Positions 55,214-64,000 of a stretch of 64,000 nt of DNA are shown here, one piece after another (position 1 is the first letter of the stretch; every line of letters begins with the position of its first letter). The stretch spans positions 216,900,448-216,964,447 of the forward strand of contig NC_084796.1 of NCBI RefSeq assembly GCF_963169125.1, given 5' to 3'. The notes under the pieces were generated by a model, which saw only the letters and a list, made by a program, of their open reading frames with translations, had not been told where the DNA came from and ran no database searches. This DNA comes from Humulus lupulus. Lineage: Eukaryota > Streptophyta > Magnoliopsida > Rosales > Cannabaceae. The position numbers and the translations under genes were made by a program.

Positions 55214-55271
55214 GATAAGATGCACTATTCATAAGACCAAAGGTAGTCACCCATGTGTTATGCATCTTATC
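55214..55271. promoter_or_regulatory. Perfect 11-bp inverted repeat upstream of a TATA box
   Basis: GATAAGATGCA at 55214-55224 and its exact reverse complement TGCATCTTATC at 55261-55271, spaced by 36 bp. It begins 14 bp after the stop of the small ORF and about 90-145 bp upstream of the TATA box at 55359. Confidence 0.8.
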
Positions 55272-55358
55272 CCTTCAGTAAAAGCAGAAGTCCATATGTA
55301 ATGAATTCTATCCTCACTTTAAATAAAATAATATATGATATATTTTTTAAATTTTTTG

Positions 55359-55367
55359 TATAAATAG
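55359..55367 (+). promoter_or_regulatory. Pararetroviral promoter-like TATA box
   Basis: TATAAATAG follows AT-rich sequence and is followed by a pyrimidine tract (55403-55420). In caulimovirids the pregenomic promoter lies in and after the transactivator gene, which fits this place. Tat-D inserted about 90 bp downstream. Confidence 0.5.
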
Positions 55368-55457
55368 GCTATGAAGTATGGGTTGTAGACTCACTCTTTT
55401 TTTTTTTTAATTCTCATTCTCTAAACCCAGATAAACTCCTAAGTCTTGAAAACTACA

Positions 55458-56187
55458 TGTTGTACCCCAAAATAAATATGAACTGAATTAATCAGCACAG
55501 GGTACAACTGACAGACAAGCGTATAGATAGGACATCAAGCTAACTCTAGAGTGAGCAGCTCGAGTTAAACTTGACAGCTTATGACAACCTGATAGTCTCC
55601 AGATTGCCTTTTATGCCAACAATTTAGTTCGAGATGCGTGATGGCCAGATCGCCCTCTAGAAACTCTAAACTTGACTCGTGTCAGGTTAGGTTAGTTCTT
55701 CGACACCCAGCTCGAAGGGAGTGTCCAACCCGTGGAAGCCTGGTCATGACACACAGTGAAGGATCCTAAAAGACTCGGATATTTCTTATACACACTCATT
55801 AATGCTTATATATTATTCTGTATTTCTTTCCCGATTTTGGGGGCATAGAATCAATAGGCATTAATGTATTTATGTAAATGGTATGTTATCATATTTATGC
55901 ACGGTACCCAAAACTCTCAAGAAATAATTCCCTATAAATACAGGGGATTATGGACAAAAAGGAGAGAACATTTTGTATACTGAAACTCTAGTGAAATTGT
56001 GACAGAAAATTTCACGGTGAGGAATAAACAGATTAATAAGAGTGACTCGTGGGCTAGGTGGATTTTAACCACTTAACCACATAAAAGTGTGGGTGATCTT
56101 AATACTTTTTTGTTATTTCAATTACGGTTTAGTACAAGCTTAATATCTCTCTTTTCAGATTCCTTAATCCACTGTGGGGCGTCAACA
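55458..56187 (+). mobile_element. Tat-D 5' LTR
   Basis: 730 bp, TGTTGTACCCC...GCGTCAACA, TATAAATA at 55933-55940. It shares layout with the Tat-C LTR ('gactcgtgg.ctaggtggattttaaccact', 'aaggatcct') but is clearly a different subfamily. Confidence 0.9.
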
Positions 56188-56252
56188 GATTGGTGCTTTC
56201 AATGAGATCTTATTAGGCTTAATTCCCCACACAAGCTTCACCTAACGTTCAC

Positions 56253-58110
56253 CATGATGGTCACCCAATCTATGCGTGACAATGAGACAGAACAATCTGA
56301 TGATCAAAAGGCACACCGTGCGACCGTCCCTACTAGAGAAGGCTCAACTGCTCAAGGTCGCCATGGAAAATAACATGTGGGCCAAGATGATGCAGGGAGC
56401 TCAGCATCACACCCACCAAATCCCCATCTGGGATACCTGGCAGCCATCGAGATGGAAAATGCCCAACTAAGGAGCCATCTTTCTTAGGCTAACAAGCAGA
56501 TTGAGGAGAGTTTGGCTCGATAATCCCCTCCTGCAACCGATGTTTACATCAGAAGGAGGCAAGGTGGGTCCCATAGGTCCCACAGGAATAATAGACCCAA
56601 ACTTAGTCACTCTGTCAGAACTGCAACTCCTAGCTCCATACCTTTAGAGCTAAGCTAGCAAAATACTTAACCTGCTAATAGTCTATTCGGACTGCGATCC
56701 TGAGTTTCGTACCTTTTGAACAGACCCCACGAATGCTTAGCCTACCAACCCTCGCAGGAACTATCATTCAACTCACACTCCCAGGAACTAGCTTGGCTAA
56801 ATAGGGCAATCTTGGACCAATTCCAGGAGGCAAGACATCCTAGCAAATCCATCAGTGCCACAGCCAAAGCCTCCAACATGGAGAAATGAACCGGTGCTGC
56901 CTCCAACCCGGGAAGTTGGAGTAGATTAGGGGCGAGCTAATCTAGTGCGCTCGGATCGAACAATAATAGCTTCACCAATAAGACATCCGTCGTCACCGGT
57001 TCAACATCCAATGAAACCTCGATCATAGATGAATGCTCCAGCTCGAGGGGATAACAAAAGTAATCCTCCTCCCTCAGAGGACATTTATATCCCACGACCT
57101 CGCACTAATAATCCTGGTCCTCGATCCCAGCCACGAGCTATAAGCTTTGATAATGGAAGCTACTGGACAGAGAGACAACACGGAGGCAGGCATGAGAGCG
57201 ACTTGAGGAATCACTTGAGCTTTGCATAAATTCTTCAATCCGACCCACATCTCGACCTGCTTGATCATCTGAACTCATAAAGAGGATATCCAGTTCGCCA
57301 CGATGATTTGAGTTATACTTAGGCCAGGGGAGATCTGCCTATCATACGCAACAATGGGAATGTCCCAAGCTTGGAGGGAAAACAATACATCTAACATGTA
57401 CAACAGGATAGGGGCTAATAATCAACTCCCAAATAACCTAGATGTCAAGGATCCAACCCTCGGGTGACTGGGCATAAATGAAGAACAAATGAAAAGACTC
57501 CTATCTGGAAAATGAGTCGATGAGTGTGATTCTGATGAGAAGCTCGAGCCTTTTGCTCCTAACATTGTAGCAACTTCGTATCCTATTAGCTTTAGGATGC
57601 CAACCATGCCCGCATATGATGGAAACACTGACCCGTCCAATCACCTCGGGGCGTTCAACACATTAATGATGGCCCATAATGTCGGTTTTGACTTAAGAAT
57701 TATCTTGTTCCCCGCAACACTGACTGGACCGACCACATTATGGTTCAACAAGTACAAGAAACATTTGATCACCTCATGGAAGAAACTGTCTTCCAAGTTT
57801 AAGAGACAATTTCGAGCTGCGAAGGAAACTCGCATTGAAGCCGATTCACTAGCTAACATTAAACAACAACCTGGTGAGTCCCTTAAAGCATATTTGAACT
57901 AGTTCTCCAATGCAACAGCACAAGCTAGGGATGTTGATGATAGCTCCAAGCTCATGACTATGAGTACAGGGATCACAATAGGAGGTGATTTATGGAAAGA
58001 ACTTCAATGGAAAGGAGTAAAGAGTGTATATGAATTCCTGGCTCGGGCTCAAGAATGGATAAATATGGAGGAGGCATAATATGTTGTGCAAGAACCAGCC
58101 AGATCCTTGT
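56253..58110 (+). pseudogene. gag: Tat-D gag
   Basis: Begins ATG ATG GTC ACC CAA TCT at 56253. The N-terminal half is Ser/Pro/Arg-rich with stops. The gag core is at about 57590-57960 ('MPTMPAYDGNTDPSNHLGAF', 'LFPATL', 'WFNKYKK', 'IKQQPGESLKAYL'), then 'EWINMEEA' near 58050. The remaining basic/cysteine region to about 58330 is fragmentary. TAG at 57901 and several frameshifts. Confidence 0.82.
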
Positions 58111-58739
58111 CCAGCCGCTAGAACGGTGGCGGATGTTGCAGCTACAGCTTAACCTGCTACCCAGAATAACTAGACGAGGATCAATAAGAAAAAATGGACG
58201 GGTGAGGGCGACCATAATGGAACCAAAAAGAACAAGCCGGTGAAAAGTACAAGTCTGTCTACACCGCTTGTACCGACCTGACAGATACACGAGAGTGTAT
58301 CTTCCTAGCAAACTCTATTTGCCTTCCATGGAAGAAATCGAAGCCCCTTAGGCATCAATGGGCGAAGAGAGACCCTGCCAAATTTTTTGATATCACAACG
58401 ACATCGGCCTTTATACTGATAATTGGTGTCAACTAAAGGATGAGATCGAGACTCTCATCTGGGCTGGACCATTAGCCTAATATGCCCAAAATTGAGTAGT
58501 TCCCAATCAACTAGTCGAGCAAAATATTGATCCAGCTCTGAAAAATCTGGTGTGTCAACCCCGGGCTCAACTAGATAAGGGGAACCAAACCATCCCCCCT
58601 CCAGTAGAAGGGGGGATATAACCACTATCGCTAGAAGACCATATTTTGCAGGTACGAGTAATGGGGCCAAGAAAAGGTACATACAAGAGCTAAAAATCCA
58701 CAATGGCACTAAGTTCATTCTAGAGCAGAGTTTATCAAA

Positions 58740-59640
58740 ACAATAGTGGTTGGAGAAACAACCAGTCATTTTCACAGAAGAGAATACTAGCCACATCCAA
58801 TTCCCACATAATGATCCGCTGGTGATAACTGTTCAGCTCGTTAATTGAAGAGTACGAAGGATATTTATTGATAATGGGAGCTCTGTAAACGTGCCATTCA
58901 GGTCCACCCTAGAAAAGATGGGGCTATCTATAGCTGATTTTAAGGCGACCTCGATGACCCTATACAAATTCTCAGGAGAAAGAACAACGGCCATAGGGAT
59001 GATGGGCTTGTAGTGACACTATGAGATGATATGTGATCTGTTGCTAAAATGCTCGAGTTTGTCTTAATCGATTGTCAAGTTGCCTACAACACAATTTTGG
59101 GATGACCTGCGCTGATGAATTTTGAGGCTGTCACCTTCATTCAATATCTAGCAATGAAGCTCCTCTTGACCTCAGGTATATGTACTGTAGAGGAGATCAA
59201 ATCAATGCCAGATAATGCTATAGCATTTCTATGAAGGGAAAATCACAACCCGGGCAGCAAACAATGGTCATCATTGAGGGGGATGAGGAGCCTCGGGTAA
59301 TGGAAATTGCTCATGGGGTGGAAGAACCTCAAGAAGAAGGTAACGAGGTCACCAAATAGGATGACATTGATCTGAGATTAGGCGAAGATAGATCTGAGCT
59401 CCAATTATTGGAGGAGCTCAAGGAAATCAATATCGACCTAGAGGTACCTTCAGGGGTTGTAAAAGTTGGAAAGAATCTTAGAACCGAAAGGAAGAAGGAT
59501 TTGGTCGAGTTTCTGAGAGATAACCTAGACTTCTTCGCGTGGTCACATGAAGATATGGTGGGGATCAATCCAGATGTTATAAGGTATACTCTGACTCTGG
59601 ATAGGAATGTGCCTGCAAAGGTATAGAAACGAAAGCTTTT
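58740..59640 (+). pseudogene. Tat-D protease and linker
   Basis: 'FIDNGSSVNVPF' (about 58860-58895) carries the active-site Asp in D-N-G-S, closer to the normal motif than in Tat-C; 'VAYNTILG' near 59085 is the second block. 59281-59630 is the acidic linker ending 'FFAWSHEDMVGINPDVI', equivalent to 40955-41000 of Tat-C. Frameshift near 59010, stops near 58848 and 59106. Confidence 0.82.
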
Positions 59641-60260
59641 GGGGAATGAGTGATCATAAGCTTTAGAAGAAAAAGTGGCTCACTTACTTAAGTGTGGATT
59701 CATAAGGGAAGCAAAATACCTGACCTGGATTGCTAACCCTATTTTGGTCCCAAAGCCCAATGGAAAGTGAAGAACTTGCATTGACTTCTCTGGCCTCAAT
59801 AAGGCATGTCCAAATGATTGGTTTCCACTACCTCGAATTGATCAGTTAGTAGACGCAACAGCCAGTCACGAGCTCATGTCTTTCATGGATGCATATTCTG
59901 GAGAGAACTAGATCATGATGAACCCTATAGACCAAGAGCACACTAGCTTCATGACTGAGCATAACATATACAACTACAAGGTTATGCCATTCGGGTTGAA
60001 GAATGCTGGTGCAACGTACCAACGGCTGGTCAAAAAAATGTTCGTTAACCATATCAAGAAAGCATGGAAGTGTATGTCGATGATATGCTTGTTAAATCAA
60101 AGACTACTAGTAACCATGTATCTGACCTGGAAGAATGTTTTGGCGTGCTAAGGAAATATGACATGAAGCTAAATCCCCAAAAGTGCACCTTTGGGGTTTC
60201 ATCGAGAAAGATTTTGGGCTTCATAGTCAACACAAGGGGGATAGAGTCAAACCCATAGAA
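59641..60260 (+). pseudogene. pol: Tat-D reverse transcriptase
   Basis: 'CIDFSGLNKACPNDWFPLPRIDQLVDA' is split over 59777-59860, then 'SFMDAYSGEN' and a stop, then 'SFMTEHNIYNYKVMPFGLKNAGATYQRL'. A one-base shift near 60062 precedes 'MEVYVDDMLVKSK' (60064-60102), whose YVDD is intact. 'LNPQKCTFGVSSRKILGF' follows. It retains the block that Tat-C has deleted. Confidence 0.92.
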
Positions 60261-60289
60261 GATCAGGTCCTTATTAGAAATGCCTTCGC

Positions 60290-61200
60290 CTATGTTGCGT
60301 AAAGAAGTATAGAGCTTAATTGGGAAAGTGGCGGCCCTGAACCGCTTCGTTAAAAAATTGACTAACAAGTGTCTCTTGTTCTACAACTTACTCAGGGGAA
60401 ACAAATAGTTTGAGTTGACCGAAGAATGCGAATAGACGTTTCAAAATTTGAAAACTCACCTGGCTAAACTCCCCATGTTATCAAAACTAGCAGCTAGAGA
60501 ATGTTTGTTCTTATACCTAGTCGTGACAGAAAATGCAGTCATCGCCATATTAGTTCGACAAGAAAATTAGGCGCAGATATCGGTGTACTACGTGAGTAAA
60601 AGAAATTTGGGAGCTGAATCTAGATACCTTTTAATAGAAAAACTCGCATTCTGCTTGATCTTGGCCTCGAGAAAACTCAAACCGTATTTTCAGTCCCAAA
60701 CCATCCACGTCTTAACCGATCAACCTTTGAGGCAAATCTTGCAAAAACCTTAAAAATTGAGACATTTTCTTAAGTGGGCCATCTAACTCAGTCAGTTCGA
60801 GATACTATATAAGCCACGCACAACAATCAAAAGTCAAGCACTTGCTAATTTTGTGGCAGAATGCATAGGTTTTCAGGATGAGCCAGTGAGAGAACCAGTG
60901 TAAGAGTTGTGGAAACTCTTTATTGATGGATCATCTAACAAAAATGGATCTGGTGCTAAGATAATTCTTATTTCACCTGAGGGACATCGATTCTATACAT
61001 CCCTAAGATTCAAATTCAAAGCATCCAACAATGAAGTAAACCACGAAGCTCTATTGGAGGGAATACAGGTGGCAAAAGAACTGAAAGTAAAGGCGATCCA
61101 ATGTTATAGTGATTCCTAGCTCATGATTAATCAGATATTGGGGGAGTATCAAGCTCAAGGTATCAAAATGGTGGCTTATCTAGCTAAGGTTGTCTGAGTT
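60290..61200 (+). pseudogene. pol: Tat-D RNase H and second RNase H
   Basis: Tether and first RNase H from 60290 to 60890 in broken frames ('LFYNLLRGN' region, 'LTDQPLRQILQKP', 'ALANFVAE'). The second, archaeal-type RNase H is at 60907-61119: 'LWKLFIDGSSNKNGSGAK', 'NNEVNHEALLEGIQVAKEL', 'IQCYSDS', then TAG at 61117. Both catalytic Asp and the Glu positions of the second domain are kept. Confidence 0.85.
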
Positions 61201-61925
61201 TGAGTTCTTCTCCATAAAGCAAGTACCCTGCGAGCAGAATTCAAATGTTGATGCTTTATCCCGACTTGCCACCACCAAAGAGGCGGATACATTAAACTTG
61301 GTCCCATTGGATTTCTTAGAACAACCAAGCATAACGGAAGAACTGATTAAGGTTAGAGTCATTAACACAAAACTGACCTGGATAACTCCCATAGTGGAAT
61401 ACCTCACAACCTATAAACTACCAAATGACTGAAAGGATGCAAGAAAATTATTATATCAAGTCCCACGGTATGTTATGGTTGAGGGAATTTTATACTGACG
61501 AGGGCATTCGCTACCCCTCATGCGATGTGTTCTGCCCGAGGAAGCACAAACTATCATGCATGAGATACATGAAGGATTCTGCAGAGACAACGCTGGGGGG
61601 AAAAACCTGGCTCTAAAGATATTGAGGCAAGGGTATTTTTGGCCTACGCTCAAAAAGTACTTGGCCTCATACATACAAAAATGTGATTAGTTCCTACGCT
61701 TTGCCACAGTTGCTCGGGTAGCACCCATGGAGCTAACCATGATTTCATCGCCCTGGCCATTTGCAATATGGGGGATCGACTTGATTGGTTCACTACTATC
61801 AGGAACAGGAGGAGTTTTATAAGCATTTTTCGCCATCGACTACTTTACAAAGTGGATCGAGGTCAATCCTTTGGCGACCATAACCTCAAAGAGAGTTTGG
61901 ATTTCGTCATGAAGAACATCATATG
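61201..61925 (+). pseudogene. pol: Tat-D integrase, N-terminal part
   Basis: 'SEFEFFSIKQVPCEQNSNVDALSRLAT' ends the RNase H linker (61190-61275). The HHCC part ('GYFWPTLKKYLASYIQKC', about 61630-61685) follows in another frame, then 'PWPFAIWGIDLIGSL' and 'FFAIDYFTKWIEVNP' (about 61828-61870) with the first catalytic Asp. The second Asp and Glu are beyond the break at 61925. Confidence 0.85.
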
Positions 61926-63877
61926 TTACTGGTGGGCTGTGCTGCAGCCTGTGTCCAGAGTATTTTGGGATGGGCTCTCTGCTTTGGGAGAGCCCCAACT
62001 CTAAGTGTGGGAGTGTTGCGGCCCTAATTGGGTACACCGCGATTCACATAAAGGATTTTGTCCAATAAGTGTTTTGAGTGCGGGAACTCAAACCTTAGGG
62101 CTCAGGATCTATCCTAATACCCGGCTTAATGGAGTTCGACATCCTGGAGGCTAGGACTTGGTTCGGAAGCCTGTGTTTATTCGTTATTCACAGGATTTTA
62201 TACTTGGTTGTGACTAGGTTATCGATAGGGACTCAGACTCAGGATCGTGCTCGAGGGTCATTCATTTGTAACCTTTGCTTGGACTAAAGGTAAGAAAATT
62301 GCACCCGTTATGCAATACATGTGATTATGGCTTGGCCCGAATTGTTGAACAAGAATATGAATAGGGTATGAATGCCTGAGCATGTGCATGATTATGATTA
62401 TGCTTGAGATTGTTGATTAAGCATGTTTAATGCTTTGTATTTGGATATTTGATATATGATATATGCTTGGTTGCATTATTGGATTGAGAAAGGCTTGACT
62501 TATCAGTCAAGGGCAGCAATAGCGTGTTGAGCTGGTCGATATGGTTACGCCTAACCAGGAGCGCATCATATGCTTGTCCGACCTATTGGTCATGGAAAAT
62601 TCAACGCCAGGTAAGCTGGGCCAGCTCAAAGGCTGGTTATAAAAAGGATAGGGCAATGGGCCTCGGGGTGACTTATTAGTCCCATATCCTAGGGCTGGGC
62701 TCTAGCATTGACTTATTAATCAAGGATGACCTTGGCACGCTGAGTGCTAGTCGTAAAGAATTGACGTATTAGTCAAGGATGACCTTAGCACGCTGAGTGC
62801 TGGTCGTAAAGCATTGACTTATTAGTCCAGGACGACTTTAGCACGCTGAGTACTGGTCATAAATCATTGACTTATTAGTCCAGAACGACTTTAGCACGCT
62901 GAGTACTAGTCGTAAAGCATTGACTTATTAGTCAAGGACAGTCTTAGCAAGCTGAGTGTTGGTCGTACATCATTGACTTATTAGTCAAGGACGACCTTAA
63001 CACTAAGTGATGGTCATAAAGCATCGACTTATTAGTCAAGGACGGCAATAGCGCGCTGAGCGTTGGTTGATATGGTCATGCCTAACCAGGAGTGCATCAT
63101 ACGCTTGACCGGATTATTGGTCGTGAGAAAAATAGAGCGTCAGGTATGTTGGGCCAACTCCAAGGCTAGTTATACACAGGATAGGGCAATGGGCTCTGGG
63201 GTGACTCATTAGTCCCATATCCTAGGATGTTGAACTCCGGTATGATTTATTAGTCATGAATCAGGGTGGTGAGCCCTAGTATGATTCCATAATTATGTAA
63301 TTTAGGCATCGGACCCCATTATGATTCATTGATCATTTATCTTGGGCTATTGGCCCATATGACACTGTAGTCATTTATATGAATGGTATGCATGCATGAG
63401 TAGGGTTATTACTGCTAGGCATGCTTATTACAATTTGGTAACATGTTATTAACTGCTATGAGAATGTTTAAGTTTTCTTGCTGAGCCTTGGTTCACAGGT
63501 GCTTTATGGTGCAGGTAAAGGGAAAAGAAAGCTGGACCATCCTTGAGTTGGAGAGCTTAGGTGACGATGTGTACATATGCGGCTGCTCAACCACCATGGC
63601 CGAGGTGTTTTGAAGGTGAAGGAGGTTAAAACCCTATTTTGCCGCATAGGTCGGCTACTTGTAGCTTTTCAATTGTAGTTAACCTTTTAAATTGTATTTT
63701 AGGAACCCATGTATGAAGTAAACGTTTTAGTGAAATGGTTGTACCTTTGACCAAAAAAATTAACCCTAAACTGTTAATCACGTTTAGTTACATGGTTATG
63801 GCCAAATGACTCGTTTAGCGAGTTTAGCACTATTTAAAATACACAGTGTAACAGTCCCTGAATAGTAGGTCATTATA
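61926..63877 (+). mobile_element. Ty3/gypsy LTR fragment of the gypsy-A family
   Basis: Follows the gypsy-A LTR from its middle: 'ggaggctaggacttggttcggaagcctgtgtttatt' (about 62149-62184), hairpin ladder 62490-63380, shared block 'cttgctgagccttggttcacaggtgcttta' split over 63478-63507, 'gtgtacatatgcggctgctcaaccaccatgg', and 'acacagtgtaacag' near the end. The first half of the LTR is missing at the junction with Tat-D. No PBS follows, so the element's inside is not here. Confidence 0.85.
62707..63075 (+). repeat. 53-bp tandem repeat in the LTR, six to seven copies
   Basis: 'attgacttattagtc' starts at 62707, 62760, 62813, 62866, 62919, 62972 and 63023 (five exact 53-bp steps, then 51). Each unit contains a GACT-tatt-AGTC hairpin, then 'aaggacgacctta', 'gcacgctgagtgctggtcgtaaa'. 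The gypsy-A LTR has one equivalent unit (19021-19065), so the array expanded locally. Confidence 0.92.
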
Positions 63878-64000
63878 AAGAGACTCTAGTATTATTATAC
63901 TTTGCGACATACGGTTCAGGCTCCTGATCTGGACTAGACTCATGCGCGACCTACCTAATACCCGGGGTAAAAACACCATGGCAAAGGGAAAGCCATGACA
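63878..64000. other. Unassigned right edge
   Basis: No gene or family recognised; 'aatacccggggtaaaaacaccatgg' is the only GC-richer part. Confidence 0.4.

Larger units (their letters stand above)
55458..61925 (+). mobile_element. Tat-lineage Ty3/gypsy element 'Tat-D', 3' truncated
   Basis: 5' LTR 55458-56187, then gag, protease, RT, RNase H, second RNase H and integrase start, in the same order as Tat-C. It stops inside the integrase at about 61925 where a gypsy LTR fragment begins; no 3' LTR or antisense gene is present. The left flank is ctaca (55453-55457); the matching right copy is lost. Confidence 0.92.

Noticed and set aside
62707..63075. CRISPR-like regular repeats
   Set aside because: The whole 53-bp unit is repeated, without unique spacers, inside an LTR of a plant genome; it is a tandem repeat.

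Overview
This window is heterochromatic, repeat-built nuclear DNA of a flowering plant. I see no intact host gene, rRNA, tRNA or CRISPR array. The plant origin follows from its contents: Ty1/copia elements primed by initiator tRNA-Met, Ty3/gypsy chromoviruses with a C-terminal chromodomain, Tat-lineage Ty3/gypsy elements with a second RNase H and an antisense extra gene, a MuDR-like (MULE) transposase, CACTA-type termini, and a fragment of an endogenous caulimovirid. The base composition is AT-rich and eudicot-like. The species cannot be named from the sequence.

Layout. 1-1335: degraded copia LTR, a 19-bp tandem repeat and unassigned DNA. 1336-12524: a segment bounded by CACTA-like termini with palindromic subterminal repeats; it holds a gypsy LTR remnant (1936-3521) and a decayed copia element (copia-1, 3522-11164). 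12528-13106: a DUF1985-like coding relic. About 13303-53750: an old MULE whose transposase lies on the minus strand. Its reading frame is split by two LTR insertions only 77 bp apart: a solo gypsy LTR (15285-17607, TSD GATAT) and a chromovirus, gypsy-A (17690-52115, TSD GCTTG).

Gypsy-A took in five later sequences: a 3.3-kb solo LTR in its RT/RNase H (23075-26339), an internally deleted copia element, copia-B (26796-32807, TSD ATAAC), a second solo LTR before the integrase (32831-35057, TSD GAGTT), an 11.9-kb Tat element, Tat-C (36990-48872, TSD GAAAT) inside its 3' LTR, and an inverted LTR piece (49445-51005) in that same LTR. Put back together, gypsy-A reads LTR, tRNA-Met PBS, gag, protease, RT, RNase H, integrase, chromodomain, PPT, LTR.

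Right of the MULE are low-complexity DNA, a caulimovirid fragment (about 54200-55450: viroplasmin-like domain, small ORF, promoter-like TATA box below an 11-bp inverted repeat), a second Tat element (Tat-D, 55458-61925, cut off inside the integrase), and an LTR fragment of the gypsy-A family (61926-63877) with a 53-bp tandem expansion.

The most notable points are an 11-bp-phased ATCGAGC array on both sides of the MULE transposase, a 515-bp patch of copia-B's 3' LTR that matches copia-1 rather than its own 5' LTR (gene conversion), a ladder of short hairpins with changing stems in the gypsy-A-family LTRs, and an intron-containing antisense gene in Tat-C. All retroelement genes here are broken by stops, frameshifts or deletions.
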